Shown: in pieces, positions 18,090 to 26,880 of the stretch
How the letters are laid out: each line of letters opens with the position of its first letter
How positions within the stretch are numbered: position 1 is the first letter of the stretch
Assembly (NCBI RefSeq): GCF_032922745.1
Contig: NZ_CP136693.1
Span: 1,426,001-1,490,000 of the forward strand
DNA from: Marinobacter salarius
Lineage (GTDB): Bacteria > Pseudomonadota > Gammaproteobacteria > Pseudomonadales > Oleiphilaceae
Length of the DNA stretch: 64,000 nt
Reading direction: 5' to 3'
The notes under the pieces: generated by a model
What the model was told of the DNA's origin: nothing
Database searches by the model: none
The model's input: the letters and a program-made list of their open reading frames with translations, nothing else
Position numbers and translations under genes: made by a program

Positions 18090-18506
18090 CTAACTCTCCA
18101 GAATGTCTTTGACCAGCTGCGGGTCATGGCCCGCAGCCTGGGCGGCATCAAGCAACATAGTGACGCTGCATTGCGGATCTTTCGCCTTGCTCTGGGCCCA
18201 CATATGTACAGCCCGACGTCCGGTCCGACAGAACCCCAGGACCGGGGAAGCCGAGTTTTCGAGCGCTTCGCTGAATGCGTCGACGTCAGCTTTGGAATAC
18301 TCTCCTGAAGGAACTGGAATGCTCACCCATTCAAGGCCCTGACTTTCTGCCGCCCTGGCATAAACCAATGCGCCCTCATAATCATCCTCGCCCTCACGGC
18401 GATGACAGATAACAGCCCCAAATCCCTGTTCTTTAATTCTGGCCATGTCTGCCGGTTTTACGGTATCGGCAACGGCGAACCCTGATTCAAGGAAGTGAAT
18501 TTTCAT
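18090..18506 (-). CDS. TIGR01244/DUF442 family sulfurtransferase
   Basis: A 138-residue protein of the beta-lactamase-hydrolase-like N-terminal family. It has a phosphatase/rhodanese-like active loop, FCRTGRRA, with a catalytic Cys followed by Gly and Arg. Members occur alone or fused to persulfide dioxygenase (as in Blh) and move sulfane sulfur. Here it sits between persulfide dioxygenase and SQR, with 13 nt to the former. It is cytoplasmic, as no signal peptide is present. Confidence 0.88.
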   Translation of the reverse strand: MKIHFLESGFAVADTVKPADMARIKEQGFGAVICHRREGEDDYEGALVYARAAESQGLEWVSIPVPSGEYSKADVDAFSEALENSASPVLGFCRTGRRAVHMWAQSKAKDPQCSVTMLLDAAQAAGHDPQLVKDILES

Positions 18507-18519
18507 TGCGGACCTCCGC

Positions 18520-19389
18520 TTAAAACTGGTTGATCGGAATTTTCAGGTAAACCTGTCCGTTATTTTCGGACGGCGGCAGCTCCCCAGCTCTCATGTTGAC
18601 CTGAACGGCCGGCAGTATCAGTCGAGGCATTCCGAGCTTCGCGTCACGCTCTGAGCGAAAAGCGACGAAATCGTCTTCACTCATACCTTTACCCACATGG
18701 ATATTGCTGGAACGTTGTTCGGCGACAGTCGTCTCATGAATAAACTCATCGCGTTTTCCTCCTGCTCCGTAGTCGTGACAGAGAAAAATGCGGGTGTCCT
18801 CAGGGAGTGACAGCACTTTCTGAACGGACTTGTAAAGCGTGTGGGCATCGCCACCCGGAAAATCGCAACGAGCCGTTCCCGAATCTGGCGCAAAAAGCGT
18901 GTCACCGACGAACGCAGCATCGCCAACTACGTAGGTTAGACAGGCCGGCGTATGTCCGGGCGTGTGAAGAACGCTCGCCTCAAGATTTCCGATCATGAAC
19001 GTGTCGCCCTCCTTAAACAGATGGTCGAACTGGCTGCCATCCCGGGCGAAATCGGTTCCGGCATTGAAAGCTTTGCCAAACACTTCCTGAACGACAGCGA
19101 TCTTTTCACCAATGCCTGTTTTTCCACCGAGACGTTCATGGAGGTAGGGTGCAGCAGACAGGTGGTCAGCGTGCACATGGGTTTCTAAAACCCATTCCAC
19201 ACTCAGGTCATTGCTTTGAACGTACTCAATAATTTTGTCAGCGGAGCGGACATCGGTCCGGCCCGCGGCATAGTCGAAATCCAGCACAGAATCGATGATC
19301 GCGCAGGCCGAGCTATCAGGATCCTGAACGATGTAGCTGAATGTGTTTGTAGGCTCGTCAAAGAAATGCGTGACCAGCGGATGTTGCAT
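18520..19389 (-). CDS. Persulfide dioxygenase (ETHE1/Blh-like)
   Basis: A 289-residue MBL-fold non-haem iron dioxygenase that converts glutathione persulfide to sulfite. Motifs: THVHADHLSAAPYL with the iron ligands, HTPGHTPACLTY, FVGDTLFAPDSGTARCDFPGG and LCHDYGAGG. All expected ligands are present. It is the first gene of the sulfide operon running to SulP. A second dioxygenase of the same family lies at 27857-28765, so the island has two. Confidence 0.92.
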   Translation of the reverse strand: MQHPLVTHFFDEPTNTFSYIVQDPDSSACAIIDSVLDFDYAAGRTDVRSADKIIEYVQSNDLSVEWVLETHVHADHLSAAPYLHERLGGKTGIGEKIAVVQEVFGKAFNAGTDFARDGSQFDHLFKEGDTFMIGNLEASVLHTPGHTPACLTYVVGDAAFVGDTLFAPDSGTARCDFPGGDAHTLYKSVQKVLSLPEDTRIFLCHDYGAGGKRDEFIHETTVAEQRSSNIHVGKGMSEDDFVAFRSERDAKLGMPRLILPAVQVNMRAGELPPSENNGQVYLKIPINQF

Positions 19390-19444
19390 GGCGTCACCCT
19401 CGTCGCAAAGAGAATTGATCTGATTTCAACATATCAGATTTTGT

Positions 19445-19473
19445 GTTATAACGATAGAACGTTCAGTTATATA
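19445..19473. promoter_or_regulatory. Candidate operator upstream of the persulfide dioxygenase operon
   Basis: This AT-rich stretch 56-84 nt before the dioxygenase ATG has the palindrome GTTATAAC (19445-19452), the palindrome GAACGTTC (19458-19465) and a second GTTATA arm (19466-19471). It could bind a sulfide-responsive repressor such as BigR/SqrR, but no such gene is in the window and the match to known operators is weak. Confidence 0.25.
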
Positions 19474-19624
19474 AAGTAATAGACGCTATAGATTTCAGCA
19501 ATCTCTCCGTATGTACCTGTTATTGAGGAGTAAAATTAACTTCATGGTGGAGTGGTGGAACTTATCGGCACCATAAGGGACTCAATGGCCATTACCCGAA
19601 TATTCCCGGAGGACAGAGCCCCCT

Positions 19625-20311
19625 ATGCAATTACTGCTGATTGAAGTCGATGAACTGGTTGCTTCCGGCCTGGTCGCGGGACTTGAACTGGATGGGTTTG
19701 TGGTAGACCACGTGAGCAACGGTCGGCAAGCGAGCCACGCAATGAGTCTCTTTACCCCGGATGCGCTCATTCTGGATCTCGGACTGCCCGATGCTGACGG
19801 TATGGCCATGCTTCGACAGTGGCGCTCCGAGGGTCTCAATGCTCCCGTCCTGATCCTCACCGCGCGTGATGCGCTGAATGATCGTGTGACTGGCCTTGAG
19901 GCGGGCGGCGATGACTATGTACTCAAACCTTTCGAACTGGATGAACTGGTCGCCCGCCTTCGTGCACTTGTGCGCCGTGCTGCCGGCCGGTCCGTCTCTG
20001 AAATTGTCCATGGCGACTTGATCGTACGCCCCTCAGAGGGTGAAGTACGCCTATGCGATCAACCTGTGAGGCTATCGCGTCGCGAATTAACATTACTGGA
20101 AAAGTTCCTCAATGCCCGTGGCGCCGTGCTTACTGAGGATCAGCTTAAAGACAGCCTCTACGGTATGACCACCAATGTGGAAAGTAACGTGCTGAATGTG
20201 CACATCTATCACTTGCGCAAGAAGCTGGGGCGCGAGCTGATCGAGACGGTGCGCGGCGTCGGGTATCGGCTAGGGCCGCCGCTAAGCGTATCGGATCAGG
20301 CAGCGTCATGA
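19625..20311 (+). CDS. OmpR/QseB-family response regulator with altered acidic pocket
   Basis: A 228-residue paralogue of the regulator at 3441-4124, with receiver and winged-helix domains. The phospho-acceptor D51 (LILDLGLPDADG), the Thr in LILTARD and the Lys in LKPFELDEL are kept. The magnesium-binding acidic pair is changed: the start reads MQLLLIEVDEL, so the first Asp of the usual EDD is Val8. This may alter phosphorylation. The ATG follows GGAGGA. The stop overlaps the kinase start by 4 nt. No CTTAAT box is seen upstream of it. Confidence 0.9.
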   Translation: MQLLLIEVDELVASGLVAGLELDGFVVDHVSNGRQASHAMSLFTPDALILDLGLPDADGMAMLRQWRSEGLNAPVLILTARDALNDRVTGLEAGGDDYVLKPFELDELVARLRALVRRAAGRSVSEIVHGDLIVRPSEGEVRLCDQPVRLSRRELTLLEKFLNARGAVLTEDQLKDSLYGMTTNVESNVLNVHIYHLRKKLGRELIETVRGVGYRLGPPLSVSDQAAS

Positions 20312-21609
20312 GTCTGCAGCGTCGCCTCCTGTTACTTCTGGGTAGTAGCTTTGTTCTATTGTGGTTGTCGGCCGCAGGGTTGCTCTATGTTGATCTCGAC
20401 CGTCAGGTCTCCGAGACACTGGATCATCGCCTGGCCGCATCTGCGACCATGGTGGCTGGACTGATCGCACGGCAGCCCGAGCTGTTGACGGCGCCCGCTG
20501 ACAATCCGCTGCTGGTCGAACCTGAAAGCGAAGGCGTCGCCTGTCAGATCCGGTCAGCCGGGGGGCAAGTGCTGCTGCAGACAAGTGGCGCCAAGAACTT
20601 GCTGACGAAGAAGGCCAGCACCGGGTTTGATACGCGCACAATCGGCGAGACGCAATGGCGCCTTTTTACGCTTAACCATGAAGGTGTACTCATCACGACG
20701 GCCGACCGCATGACCGAACGCTCCTCGCTGCAGAATGGCATTATTATTGTGATGGTTGTGCCTTTTGCGCTCGCGTTGGTCGGCAGCCTGCTGGCGCTGT
20801 GGCTGGGTGTGAGGCAGGGGCTGAGCCCATTGAAACGCCTGTTTCGGGCTCTCGATAGCCGCAAACCGGCCAACCTTGAGCCAGTGAACATCGGTGAGGC
20901 ACCGGCGGAGCTCAAGCCAGTCGTAGAGACACTCAACAACCTGTTTGTCAGGGTAGACCGTGCCGTGCGCCGAGAGCAGCGCTTTGCCAGCAATGCAGCC
21001 CACGAGTTTCGTACGCCCCTGACCGCTATCAAAACACACTTGCAGGTAGCCCAAAAAGTTCAGGGCGAGCGACAGCAGCAGGCGTTAATTAATGCCGAAT
21101 ACGGAGTTGGCCGCTTGCAACGGGTTACTGAACAGCTACTGATGCTGGCTCGTCTTGAGCAAGGTAGCGAATGGCCTGGCGCAGCAGAGTCCCGCGTCGA
21201 TCAGGTGATCACGGAGGCGACAACCGATCTGCCACAGGCCACTCGGCTGAAGGTTGAACCGGGTACGGAGAATCCGGTAATGGCCGTGCCGCAGGTCTTG
21301 GCGGGTGTGGCTGTGAGAAATCTCATCGAGAACGCGCTGAAATACTCTGCATCGGACCGCCCTGTTGAACTGCGGGCATTCAGAGGCTCTGAACATGTAA
21401 CCTTTGTCATTCGTGACCATGGCCACAACGATCAAGCTTCTGAACGGGCTCAAATCAACGGAGGGACGGGAAGCAGCGAGATCCGTGGCCATGGCTTGGG
21501 GTTAACGATCGTCGAGACCATTGTTTCAAGATTCTTGGGGAGCCTTGACGTCCAACACAATGCGGCGGGGGGGCAGGACTGGATTCTGGAGTTCCCGGTG
21601 GAGGGCTGA
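20308..21609 (+). CDS. QseC/PmrB-like sensor histidine kinase (paralogue)
   Basis: A 433-residue kinase, alignable along its length with that at 2134-3444. Two membrane helices enclose a periplasmic sensor whose only cysteine is again C79 in EGVACQIRSA. The H-box is FASNAAHEFRTPLTAIKTHL, the N-box NLIENALKYSAS and the G-box GHGLGLTIVE. It is co-translated with its regulator. Two such pairs flanking the sox and sulfide genes suggest duplication and specialisation of one sensing system. The signal itself is unknown. Confidence 0.9.
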   Translation: MSLQRRLLLLLGSSFVLLWLSAAGLLYVDLDRQVSETLDHRLAASATMVAGLIARQPELLTAPADNPLLVEPESEGVACQIRSAGGQVLLQTSGAKNLLTKKASTGFDTRTIGETQWRLFTLNHEGVLITTADRMTERSSLQNGIIIVMVVPFALALVGSLLALWLGVRQGLSPLKRLFRALDSRKPANLEPVNIGEAPAELKPVVETLNNLFVRVDRAVRREQRFASNAAHEFRTPLTAIKTHLQVAQKVQGERQQQALINAEYGVGRLQRVTEQLLMLARLEQGSEWPGAAESRVDQVITEATTDLPQATRLKVEPGTENPVMAVPQVLAGVAVRNLIENALKYSASDRPVELRAFRGSEHVTFVIRDHGHNDQASERAQINGGTGSSEIRGHGLGLTIVETIVSRFLGSLDVQHNAAGGQDWILEFPVEG

Positions 21610-21736
21610 AATGATGCGCCGGTACCTGAATTTTTGCGATCAAGGCCCTGGGTTTACCGGCTTGGTTTTAAAGTCTAGCCTGAAGAAGGCTTGGCCATAG
21701 TAACGTGGAGAGTAACCATCGATTGGGAGATAAGCC

Positions 21737-23104
21737 ATGTTCATTGAAACAATCAAGTCACAAGGACTATCACAACTTTCGTATCTTGTTGGAGGCGGTG
21801 GAAAAGCGATCGTGATCGACCCCCGTCGCGACTGCGAAATATACATCGAAAAGGCCGCCCAGCTTGGGTGTCGGATAACGCATATCTTCGAGACCCATCG
21901 TAACGAAGATCTTATCTCCGGTGCGCCGGTCCTCGCATCGCTCACCGGTGCCAAGGTCTACCACGGGCCTAATGCGGCCGGAAAGGTGGCATACGCCAAC
22001 ACTGTGTCTGAAGGTGATAGCTATCGCACCGGGGAGGTAAGCATCGATGTCCTCGAAACACCCGGCCATACTGACGATAGCGTGTCCTATATTCTGTCTG
22101 ATCAGGCGTATGGCGAGGAGGCTGTTGCGGTATGCACGGGTGACGCACTTTTTGTCGGAGACGTTGGCCGGACGGACTTTTATCCGGAGCGGGCGGAAGA
22201 AGTAGCCGGGCTGCTTTTTGACAGCCTTCGGAAGCTCCTGACCCTGGGTGATCACATTTACGTCCTGCCAGCGCACGGGGCCGGTTCGGTGTGCGGTGAT
22301 AACATGGCAAACCGCGATTTTTCATCGATCGGTTATGAGCGAGCGCATAACAAAATGCTCCAGATTACAGATCGCAACGAGTTCATCGCTGCCAAGCTCG
22401 ATGAGCATCATTACCAACCGCCTTATTTCCGGCTGATGGAGAAACTCAATCTTGAGGGAGGCAGGCCCGCCGCCCGCACACTGGCGCCAATGCCGCTGGA
22501 TATGGCTCAGTTCCAGGAACTTTGCAAACAGTCGGTACTGATCGATGTCCGCTCTGTGAGCGCTTATCTCGGTGCGCATGTGCCCGGCAGTCTTGCGCTG
22601 CCAGTGGGGATGCTGGCGTCGTTTGCTGGTTGGCTGCTCAACCCTGGAGACGATATCACCTTGATCGCCGAAAATGACACGCAAGCCGAAGCAGCGGCTC
22701 GCCACCTTGCCCGCATCGGGTTCGATAACGTTCGAGGTGTCTTTGCCCTGCCAATGCCGGAGCAGGTTGCCAATGCACTGCCGTTCAAATCGGTCCCGAC
22801 TCTGGGGGTGGGGGACGTGGCGGATCGAGTCAACGATCAACCGGACAATTGGCAGTTGCTGGATGTGCGCAGCCAGTCAGAGGTAGCGGGCGGTGTGATA
22901 GCCGGTTCAATGCACATTTATGTTGGTCATATACCCGTCAAGCTGGATACCTTGCCATCTGATAAACACTACACCGTGATGTGCGCCAGTGGCGCCCGAG
23001 CGACGGTTGCTGCATCCGTACTACTCAATAGCGGCTTTAAAAACGTCGATGTATTCATGGGATCCATGGGGGCCTGGAAGAATGCAGGCCATTCAGTGGA
23101 CTGA
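21737..23104 (+). CDS. MBL-fold and double-rhodanese fusion (CstB-like architecture)
   Basis: A 455-residue fusion. The MBL domain (about 1-240) has the altered metal motif THRNED (residues 53-58; the usual second and third His are Asn and Leu), then ETPGHTDDSVSY, VGDVGRTDF and LPAHGAGSVCG. Two rhodanese domains follow. The first (about 262-345) lacks a catalytic Cys; the second ends with an active loop CASGARA. CstB-type proteins oxidise persulfides and transfer sulfur. This one may mostly act as a sulfurtransferase or use a modified metal site. The gene stands between the second two-component pair and the YeeE genes. Confidence 0.85.
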   Translation: MFIETIKSQGLSQLSYLVGGGGKAIVIDPRRDCEIYIEKAAQLGCRITHIFETHRNEDLISGAPVLASLTGAKVYHGPNAAGKVAYANTVSEGDSYRTGEVSIDVLETPGHTDDSVSYILSDQAYGEEAVAVCTGDALFVGDVGRTDFYPERAEEVAGLLFDSLRKLLTLGDHIYVLPAHGAGSVCGDNMANRDFSSIGYERAHNKMLQITDRNEFIAAKLDEHHYQPPYFRLMEKLNLEGGRPAARTLAPMPLDMAQFQELCKQSVLIDVRSVSAYLGAHVPGSLALPVGMLASFAGWLLNPGDDITLIAENDTQAEAAARHLARIGFDNVRGVFALPMPEQVANALPFKSVPTLGVGDVADRVNDQPDNWQLLDVRSQSEVAGGVIAGSMHIYVGHIPVKLDTLPSDKHYTVMCASGARATVAASVLLNSGFKNVDVFMGSMGAWKNAGHSVD

Positions 23105-23141
23105 TTGATATCGGGATGTATATCAGCGCAGAGGTGAAATA

Positions 23142-23603
23142 ATGGAATGGGGTTCGTATATTCAAGGTGCTTTTGGGGGCCTGTTGATAGGCTTGTCTGC
23201 GGTGACGCTTATGGCCTCGCTGGGACGTATTGCGGGTATCAGTGGGATGGTATCAGGTCTGATCTTTGATCGGTTTACTGCAGAGTCCGCGTGGCGACTG
23301 GCATTTGTGCTGGGCCTTATCAGCGGGCCTTTATTGTTGGTTGTTCTGAATAGCTCGCTTGGAAACGTGGCGGGCAATCCGGAGGCCGTGGTCGGCAACC
23401 CCATTGGTGGCGTGCCGCTGATGGTTGTAGCTGGCTTTCTGGTGGGCGTGGGGTCTGGTATCGGCAACGGTTGCACCAGCGGACATGGTGTTTGTGGTAT
23501 CGCCAGGCTATCCCCCAGATCCATACTGGCAACGTTGGTTTTCCTCTTAACGGGTGTTGTAACCGTTTACGTCGTCAGACTCATGACAGGACACTCTTTA
23601 TGA
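23142..23603 (+). CDS. YeeE/YedE-family sulfur transporter, first half
   Basis: A 153-residue membrane protein with four or so hydrophobic segments. Its conserved motif GIGNGCTSGHGVCGIAR carries the cysteine of YeeE-type proteins that import thiosulfate. It overlaps the next gene by 4 nt (ATGA), and the two together correspond to the two halves of full-length YeeE. It probably moves thiosulfate or another reduced sulfur species across the inner membrane. Confidence 0.9.
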   Translation: MEWGSYIQGAFGGLLIGLSAVTLMASLGRIAGISGMVSGLIFDRFTAESAWRLAFVLGLISGPLLLVVLNSSLGNVAGNPEAVVGNPIGGVPLMVVAGFLVGVGSGIGNGCTSGHGVCGIARLSPRSILATLVFLLTGVVTVYVVRLMTGHSL

Positions 23604-24001
23604 AACTGATTTTTGGTTACCTGGCTGGTTTGTTGTTTGGCCTGGGTCTGGCTATTGGCGGTATGACCGACCCCCAACGTGTACAGGGCTTTCTCGACGT
23701 CTTCGGTAGCTGGGACCCAACGCTCATATTTGTGATGGGCGGAGCCGTGATAACAACGTTTATCGGCTACCGATTGGTGTTCCGGCGCCAGGGCCCTCTG
23801 TTCGCAGAAACGTTTATCGTGCCCACACGTCGTGATATTGATACCCGTTTATTGATTGGTGCCGCTGTGTTTGGGATAGGCTGGGGTCTATCAGGTTATT
23901 GTCCGGGCCCGGCCTTTGCGTCAATAAGTGGTATAACCTGGCCTCTCGTGGCGTTGTTACTGTCGATGGTCGTTGGCTGGTGGTTGGCTAGACGAATATG
24001 A
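23600..24001 (+). CDS. YeeE/YedE-family sulfur transporter, second half
   Basis: A 133-residue membrane protein, partner of the previous one. It contains GLAIGGMTDPQRVQGFLDV and GWGLSGYCPGPAF, typical of the C-terminal YeeE half including its cysteine. I start it at the ATG at 23600, which overlaps the preceding stop; a longer frame opens at 23471 but overlaps the first gene. Split pairs like this are common next to persulfide and rhodanese genes. Confidence 0.9.
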   Translation: MKLIFGYLAGLLFGLGLAIGGMTDPQRVQGFLDVFGSWDPTLIFVMGGAVITTFIGYRLVFRRQGPLFAETFIVPTRRDIDTRLLIGAAVFGIGWGLSGYCPGPAFASISGITWPLVALLLSMVVGWWLARRI

Positions 24002-24141
24002 AGTGAAACTGAGAAATATATCAGCGGTGTGCGAGGACAAGTATTTGATATAATGATCAATTCTAAAAGATAAATTAAATCATTAAGTTATCCTATTTTA
24101 TCCTGTTTTCCCAGTCTGTCTGCTGAGCATTCCGCTTGGCT

Positions 24142-24158
24142 CTTAATGTTGACTTAAT
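24142..24158 (+). promoter_or_regulatory. PmrA/QseB-type response-regulator box upstream of dsbD-like gene
   Basis: CTTAATGTTGACTTAAT, two direct CTTAAT half-sites five bases apart, oriented with transcription of the DsbD-TlpA-DsbG operon and 66 nt before the chosen GTG start. It is identical to the box at 4267-4283, including three flanking bases. The repeat over 20 kb supports a shared regulator. Confidence 0.65.
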
Positions 24159-24223
24159 CCAGGTGCCTGAAGCTCCCGTCTGCGCCCCAGATGATCCATT
24201 ATCAATACAGACGGGAGTATTGC

Positions 24224-26038
24224 GTGCGAGTAATCCGACTCTGGATACGAATCTTATCGGCTTTCCTGGCTTTGACTGCGAGTTGGCCAACTGTCGGCCA
24301 GTCCTTGCTTGATGGTAATGATGACTTCCTGTCGGCCCAAGAGGCCTTCCAGTATGACATTCAGGAAAATACTGACGGCACGCTAACGCTAGCCTGGGAG
24401 ATCGCACCGGAATATTATCTATACCGCAAACGCCTCGCCATCGAGGGCTCAGGCGGTGACCTGGGAGACATCCGTTACCCCACCGGCACGGTTATTCATG
24501 ATGAATTCTTCGGCGAGTCAGAGGTGTTTTATAACCACGCCGAAATCCTGATCAATCCCGGTAATGCCACGGCTCTTGAACTTACCTGGCAGGGTTGTGC
24601 TGATGCTGGCCTATGCTACCCGCCACAGATGGCAACTGTGGATTTCAGCGGCAATCCCACGAAATCTGCTCCCTCAACCGTCAACAATGTCACCCCTGTT
24701 AGTGGGCCAGACGGAGGACAGGGCGAACTGGCTACCGATCAATCACTGACTCAACAACTGGCTTCCAGCGGTCTGTTATTGAATCTCGCAGTATTTTTTG
24801 GCTTGGGCCTGCTACTCGTATTTACTCCGTGTGTGCTACCGATGATTCCGATATTGTCGACCGTGATCGTCGGCAATCAGGCGGGACGAGGCAGGGCGTT
24901 TGCTCTATCCGGCGTTTATGTTGTGACCATGGCGATCACCTACTCGCTATTGGGTGTCGCTGCTGCACTTGCAGGCGCCAATCTTCAGGCAATGCTACAG
25001 GCGCCGGTGTTCATCATTCTTGTTGCGGTGGTGTTTGTATTGTTGGCGCTATCCATGTTCGGTCTATACGAACTGCAACTACCCGCTTTTCTGCGTGATC
25101 GGCTGGCCCGCATCAGTAACCGTCAGGAGGGTGGCAGCCTTGTTGGTGCCGCAGCCATGGGTGTGATTGCCGCACTGCTGGCCAGTCCTTGCATGACCGC
25201 TCCATTGGCCGGTGCGCTTTTCTACATCGCAGACACTGGCAATGGAGTGCTTGGCGGTCTGGCGCTTCTGGCACTGGGTCTGGGCATGGGGACTCCGTTG
25301 ATTGCTCTGGCAACCGTTGGGTCTGGATTTCTACCCAGACCCGGAAAATGGATGGACAGTGTAAAGGCAGCGTTTGGCTTCATCTTGCTTGGCACCACAG
25401 TATATTTTCTCGAACGCATTCTGGATGATGCCCTGGTCCTTGCACTCTGGGGGGCACTCACTCTCGCTCTGGGGCTCTCACTCTTACACATTGCCCGCGG
25501 GGTTTCACAAATCACACCGCTACGCTCTCTAGCCGCCAGTGCGGGCGTGGTGACCATGTTCTGGGGTGCCTTGATGATGACCGGTGCGGCTGCAGGGGGT
25601 ATCCAGCCCTGGCAACCACTGAAGGCGTTTGTCGCCACGGGCAGTGACAGCAGAGCGAGCGAAGAACAACATGCAGCCTTCGAAAGTTTCAAATCGGTGG
25701 GTGATCTGGATCGGGCGCTTGCTGAGGCCGGAGCCAACGGCCAGTGGACACTGGTGGACTTCTACGCAGACTGGTGTGTGTCCTGCAAGATCATCGAAGA
25801 GGAAGTGTTTGGCGATACCGCCGTAGTGTCCGCCCTATCTGACATGCAGCTGCTTCGCGCCGATGTTACAGCCAATGACTCTCTGGATCAGGAACTTATG
25901 AAACATCTGGAAGTGGTTGGTCCACCCACCATCCTTATTATCGGGCCGGATGGCCAGGAGTACCGGACACAACGCACCACCGGAGAGGTTTCCGCCGAGG
26001 TGTTTCTCCAACGCCTGACCCGGGCACGTCAATCCTGA
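24224..26038 (+). CDS. dsbD: DsbD-type thiol:disulfide interchange protein
   Basis: A 604-residue transmembrane reductant carrier that moves electrons from cytoplasmic thioredoxin to periplasmic proteins. In order: signal peptide, a periplasmic immunoglobulin-like domain with its Cys pair (GCADAGLCYPPQ), a membrane domain of about eight helices with its two cysteines (FTPCVLPMIP and LLASPCMTAPLAG), and a C-terminal thioredoxin domain with ADWCVSCK. I prefer the GTG at 24224, behind GGGAG, over the ATG at 24191, because the signal peptide then starts normally. By context it could play the SoxV role, feeding electrons to SoxYZ through the next two genes. Confidence 0.9.
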   Translation: MRVIRLWIRILSAFLALTASWPTVGQSLLDGNDDFLSAQEAFQYDIQENTDGTLTLAWEIAPEYYLYRKRLAIEGSGGDLGDIRYPTGTVIHDEFFGESEVFYNHAEILINPGNATALELTWQGCADAGLCYPPQMATVDFSGNPTKSAPSTVNNVTPVSGPDGGQGELATDQSLTQQLASSGLLLNLAVFFGLGLLLVFTPCVLPMIPILSTVIVGNQAGRGRAFALSGVYVVTMAITYSLLGVAAALAGANLQAMLQAPVFIILVAVVFVLLALSMFGLYELQLPAFLRDRLARISNRQEGGSLVGAAAMGVIAALLASPCMTAPLAGALFYIADTGNGVLGGLALLALGLGMGTPLIALATVGSGFLPRPGKWMDSVKAAFGFILLGTTVYFLERILDDALVLALWGALTLALGLSLLHIARGVSQITPLRSLAASAGVVTMFWGALMMTGAAAGGIQPWQPLKAFVATGSDSRASEEQHAAFESFKSVGDLDRALAEAGANGQWTLVDFYADWCVSCKIIEEEVFGDTAVVSALSDMQLLRADVTANDSLDQELMKHLEVVGPPTILIIGPDGQEYRTQRTTGEVSAEVFLQRLTRARQS

Positions 26039-26048
26039 AGGAGCCCCT

Positions 26049-26879
26049 ATGCCAAGCATTAACCTTGGTCCGTTTGCTTTGTCACTGGACCAGGCGCTGT
26101 TGATGATTGCGTTTGTCATTGCCCTGATCGTCGGTGGCATTGTCGGCCGCAAGGCGCAGATTCCCGTTACCGGACCACTATCCGATATCTTTCTGACGGC
26201 CATGGTGACCGCGCGCATCGGGTTCGTTCTGCGCTATTTCGAGTACTACCAGGCGGATCTGTTGGGAATAGTCGATATTCGGGATGGCGGCTTTGACATG
26301 ATCGCCGGGCTGATCGGTGCCTTAGCTATGCTGGCGTGGAAACTCTGGCGCAATTCTGCGATCCGCTTCCCACTGGGCAGTGCAGCCGCCGCCGGGTTAT
26401 TAACCTGGGGTACGGTTTCGCTGTTGATTGTCCTGATGGAAGGCCAATCCCGGCAGCTCCCCGACTCGCCCCTCTCTCATCTGGACGGCAGACCGACCAC
26501 ATTGCCACAAGTGGCTGATGGAAAACCCATGGTGGTGAACCTCTGGGCCAGTTGGTGCCCGCCTTGTATTCGCGAGATGCCGGTGCTGGACAAAGCCCAG
26601 AAAGAGAACCCTGACATTACTTTTGTCTTTGTTAATCAGGGCGAACAGCCTGAAACCATCAAACGTTTTCTGAACCAGTACAGTCTATCCCTCCGCAACG
26701 TGATTACGGATATTCGCACCAACATGGGTCGGACAACAGGCAGTCATGTCTTGCCGACCACCCTTTTCTACGATGCCCAGGGACGGCAGGTGAACGCCCA
26801 TACGGGCGAACTGTCTGCTGCGTCGCTGGCCCATAACCTTGAACGCTTTGAACGCCCAGAAACTGACTCCGGAGGCTAA
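26049..26879 (+). CDS. Membrane-anchored TlpA/ResA-like thioredoxin
   Basis: A 276-residue protein with four or so N-terminal membrane helices (about 1-135), resembling a shortened prolipoprotein-diacylglyceryl-transferase-like module, then a periplasmic TlpA domain with the WCPPC active site (LWASWCPPCIREMP) and a cis-Pro in HVLPTTLFY. It is 10 nt downstream of the dsbD-like gene, so it probably receives electrons from it. A SoxW/SoxS-like function, keeping SoxY reduced, is a reasonable inference. Confidence 0.85.
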   Translation: MPSINLGPFALSLDQALLMIAFVIALIVGGIVGRKAQIPVTGPLSDIFLTAMVTARIGFVLRYFEYYQADLLGIVDIRDGGFDMIAGLIGALAMLAWKLWRNSAIRFPLGSAAAAGLLTWGTVSLLIVLMEGQSRQLPDSPLSHLDGRPTTLPQVADGKPMVVNLWASWCPPCIREMPVLDKAQKENPDITFVFVNQGEQPETIKRFLNQYSLSLRNVITDIRTNMGRTTGSHVLPTTLFYDAQGRQVNAHTGELSAASLAHNLERFERPETDSGG

Positions 26880-26880
26880 T

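Noticed and set aside
24071..24085. ATTAAATCATTAAG as a fourth regulator box
   Set aside because: The half-sites are spaced by two bases instead of five, outside the PmrA/QseB pattern.
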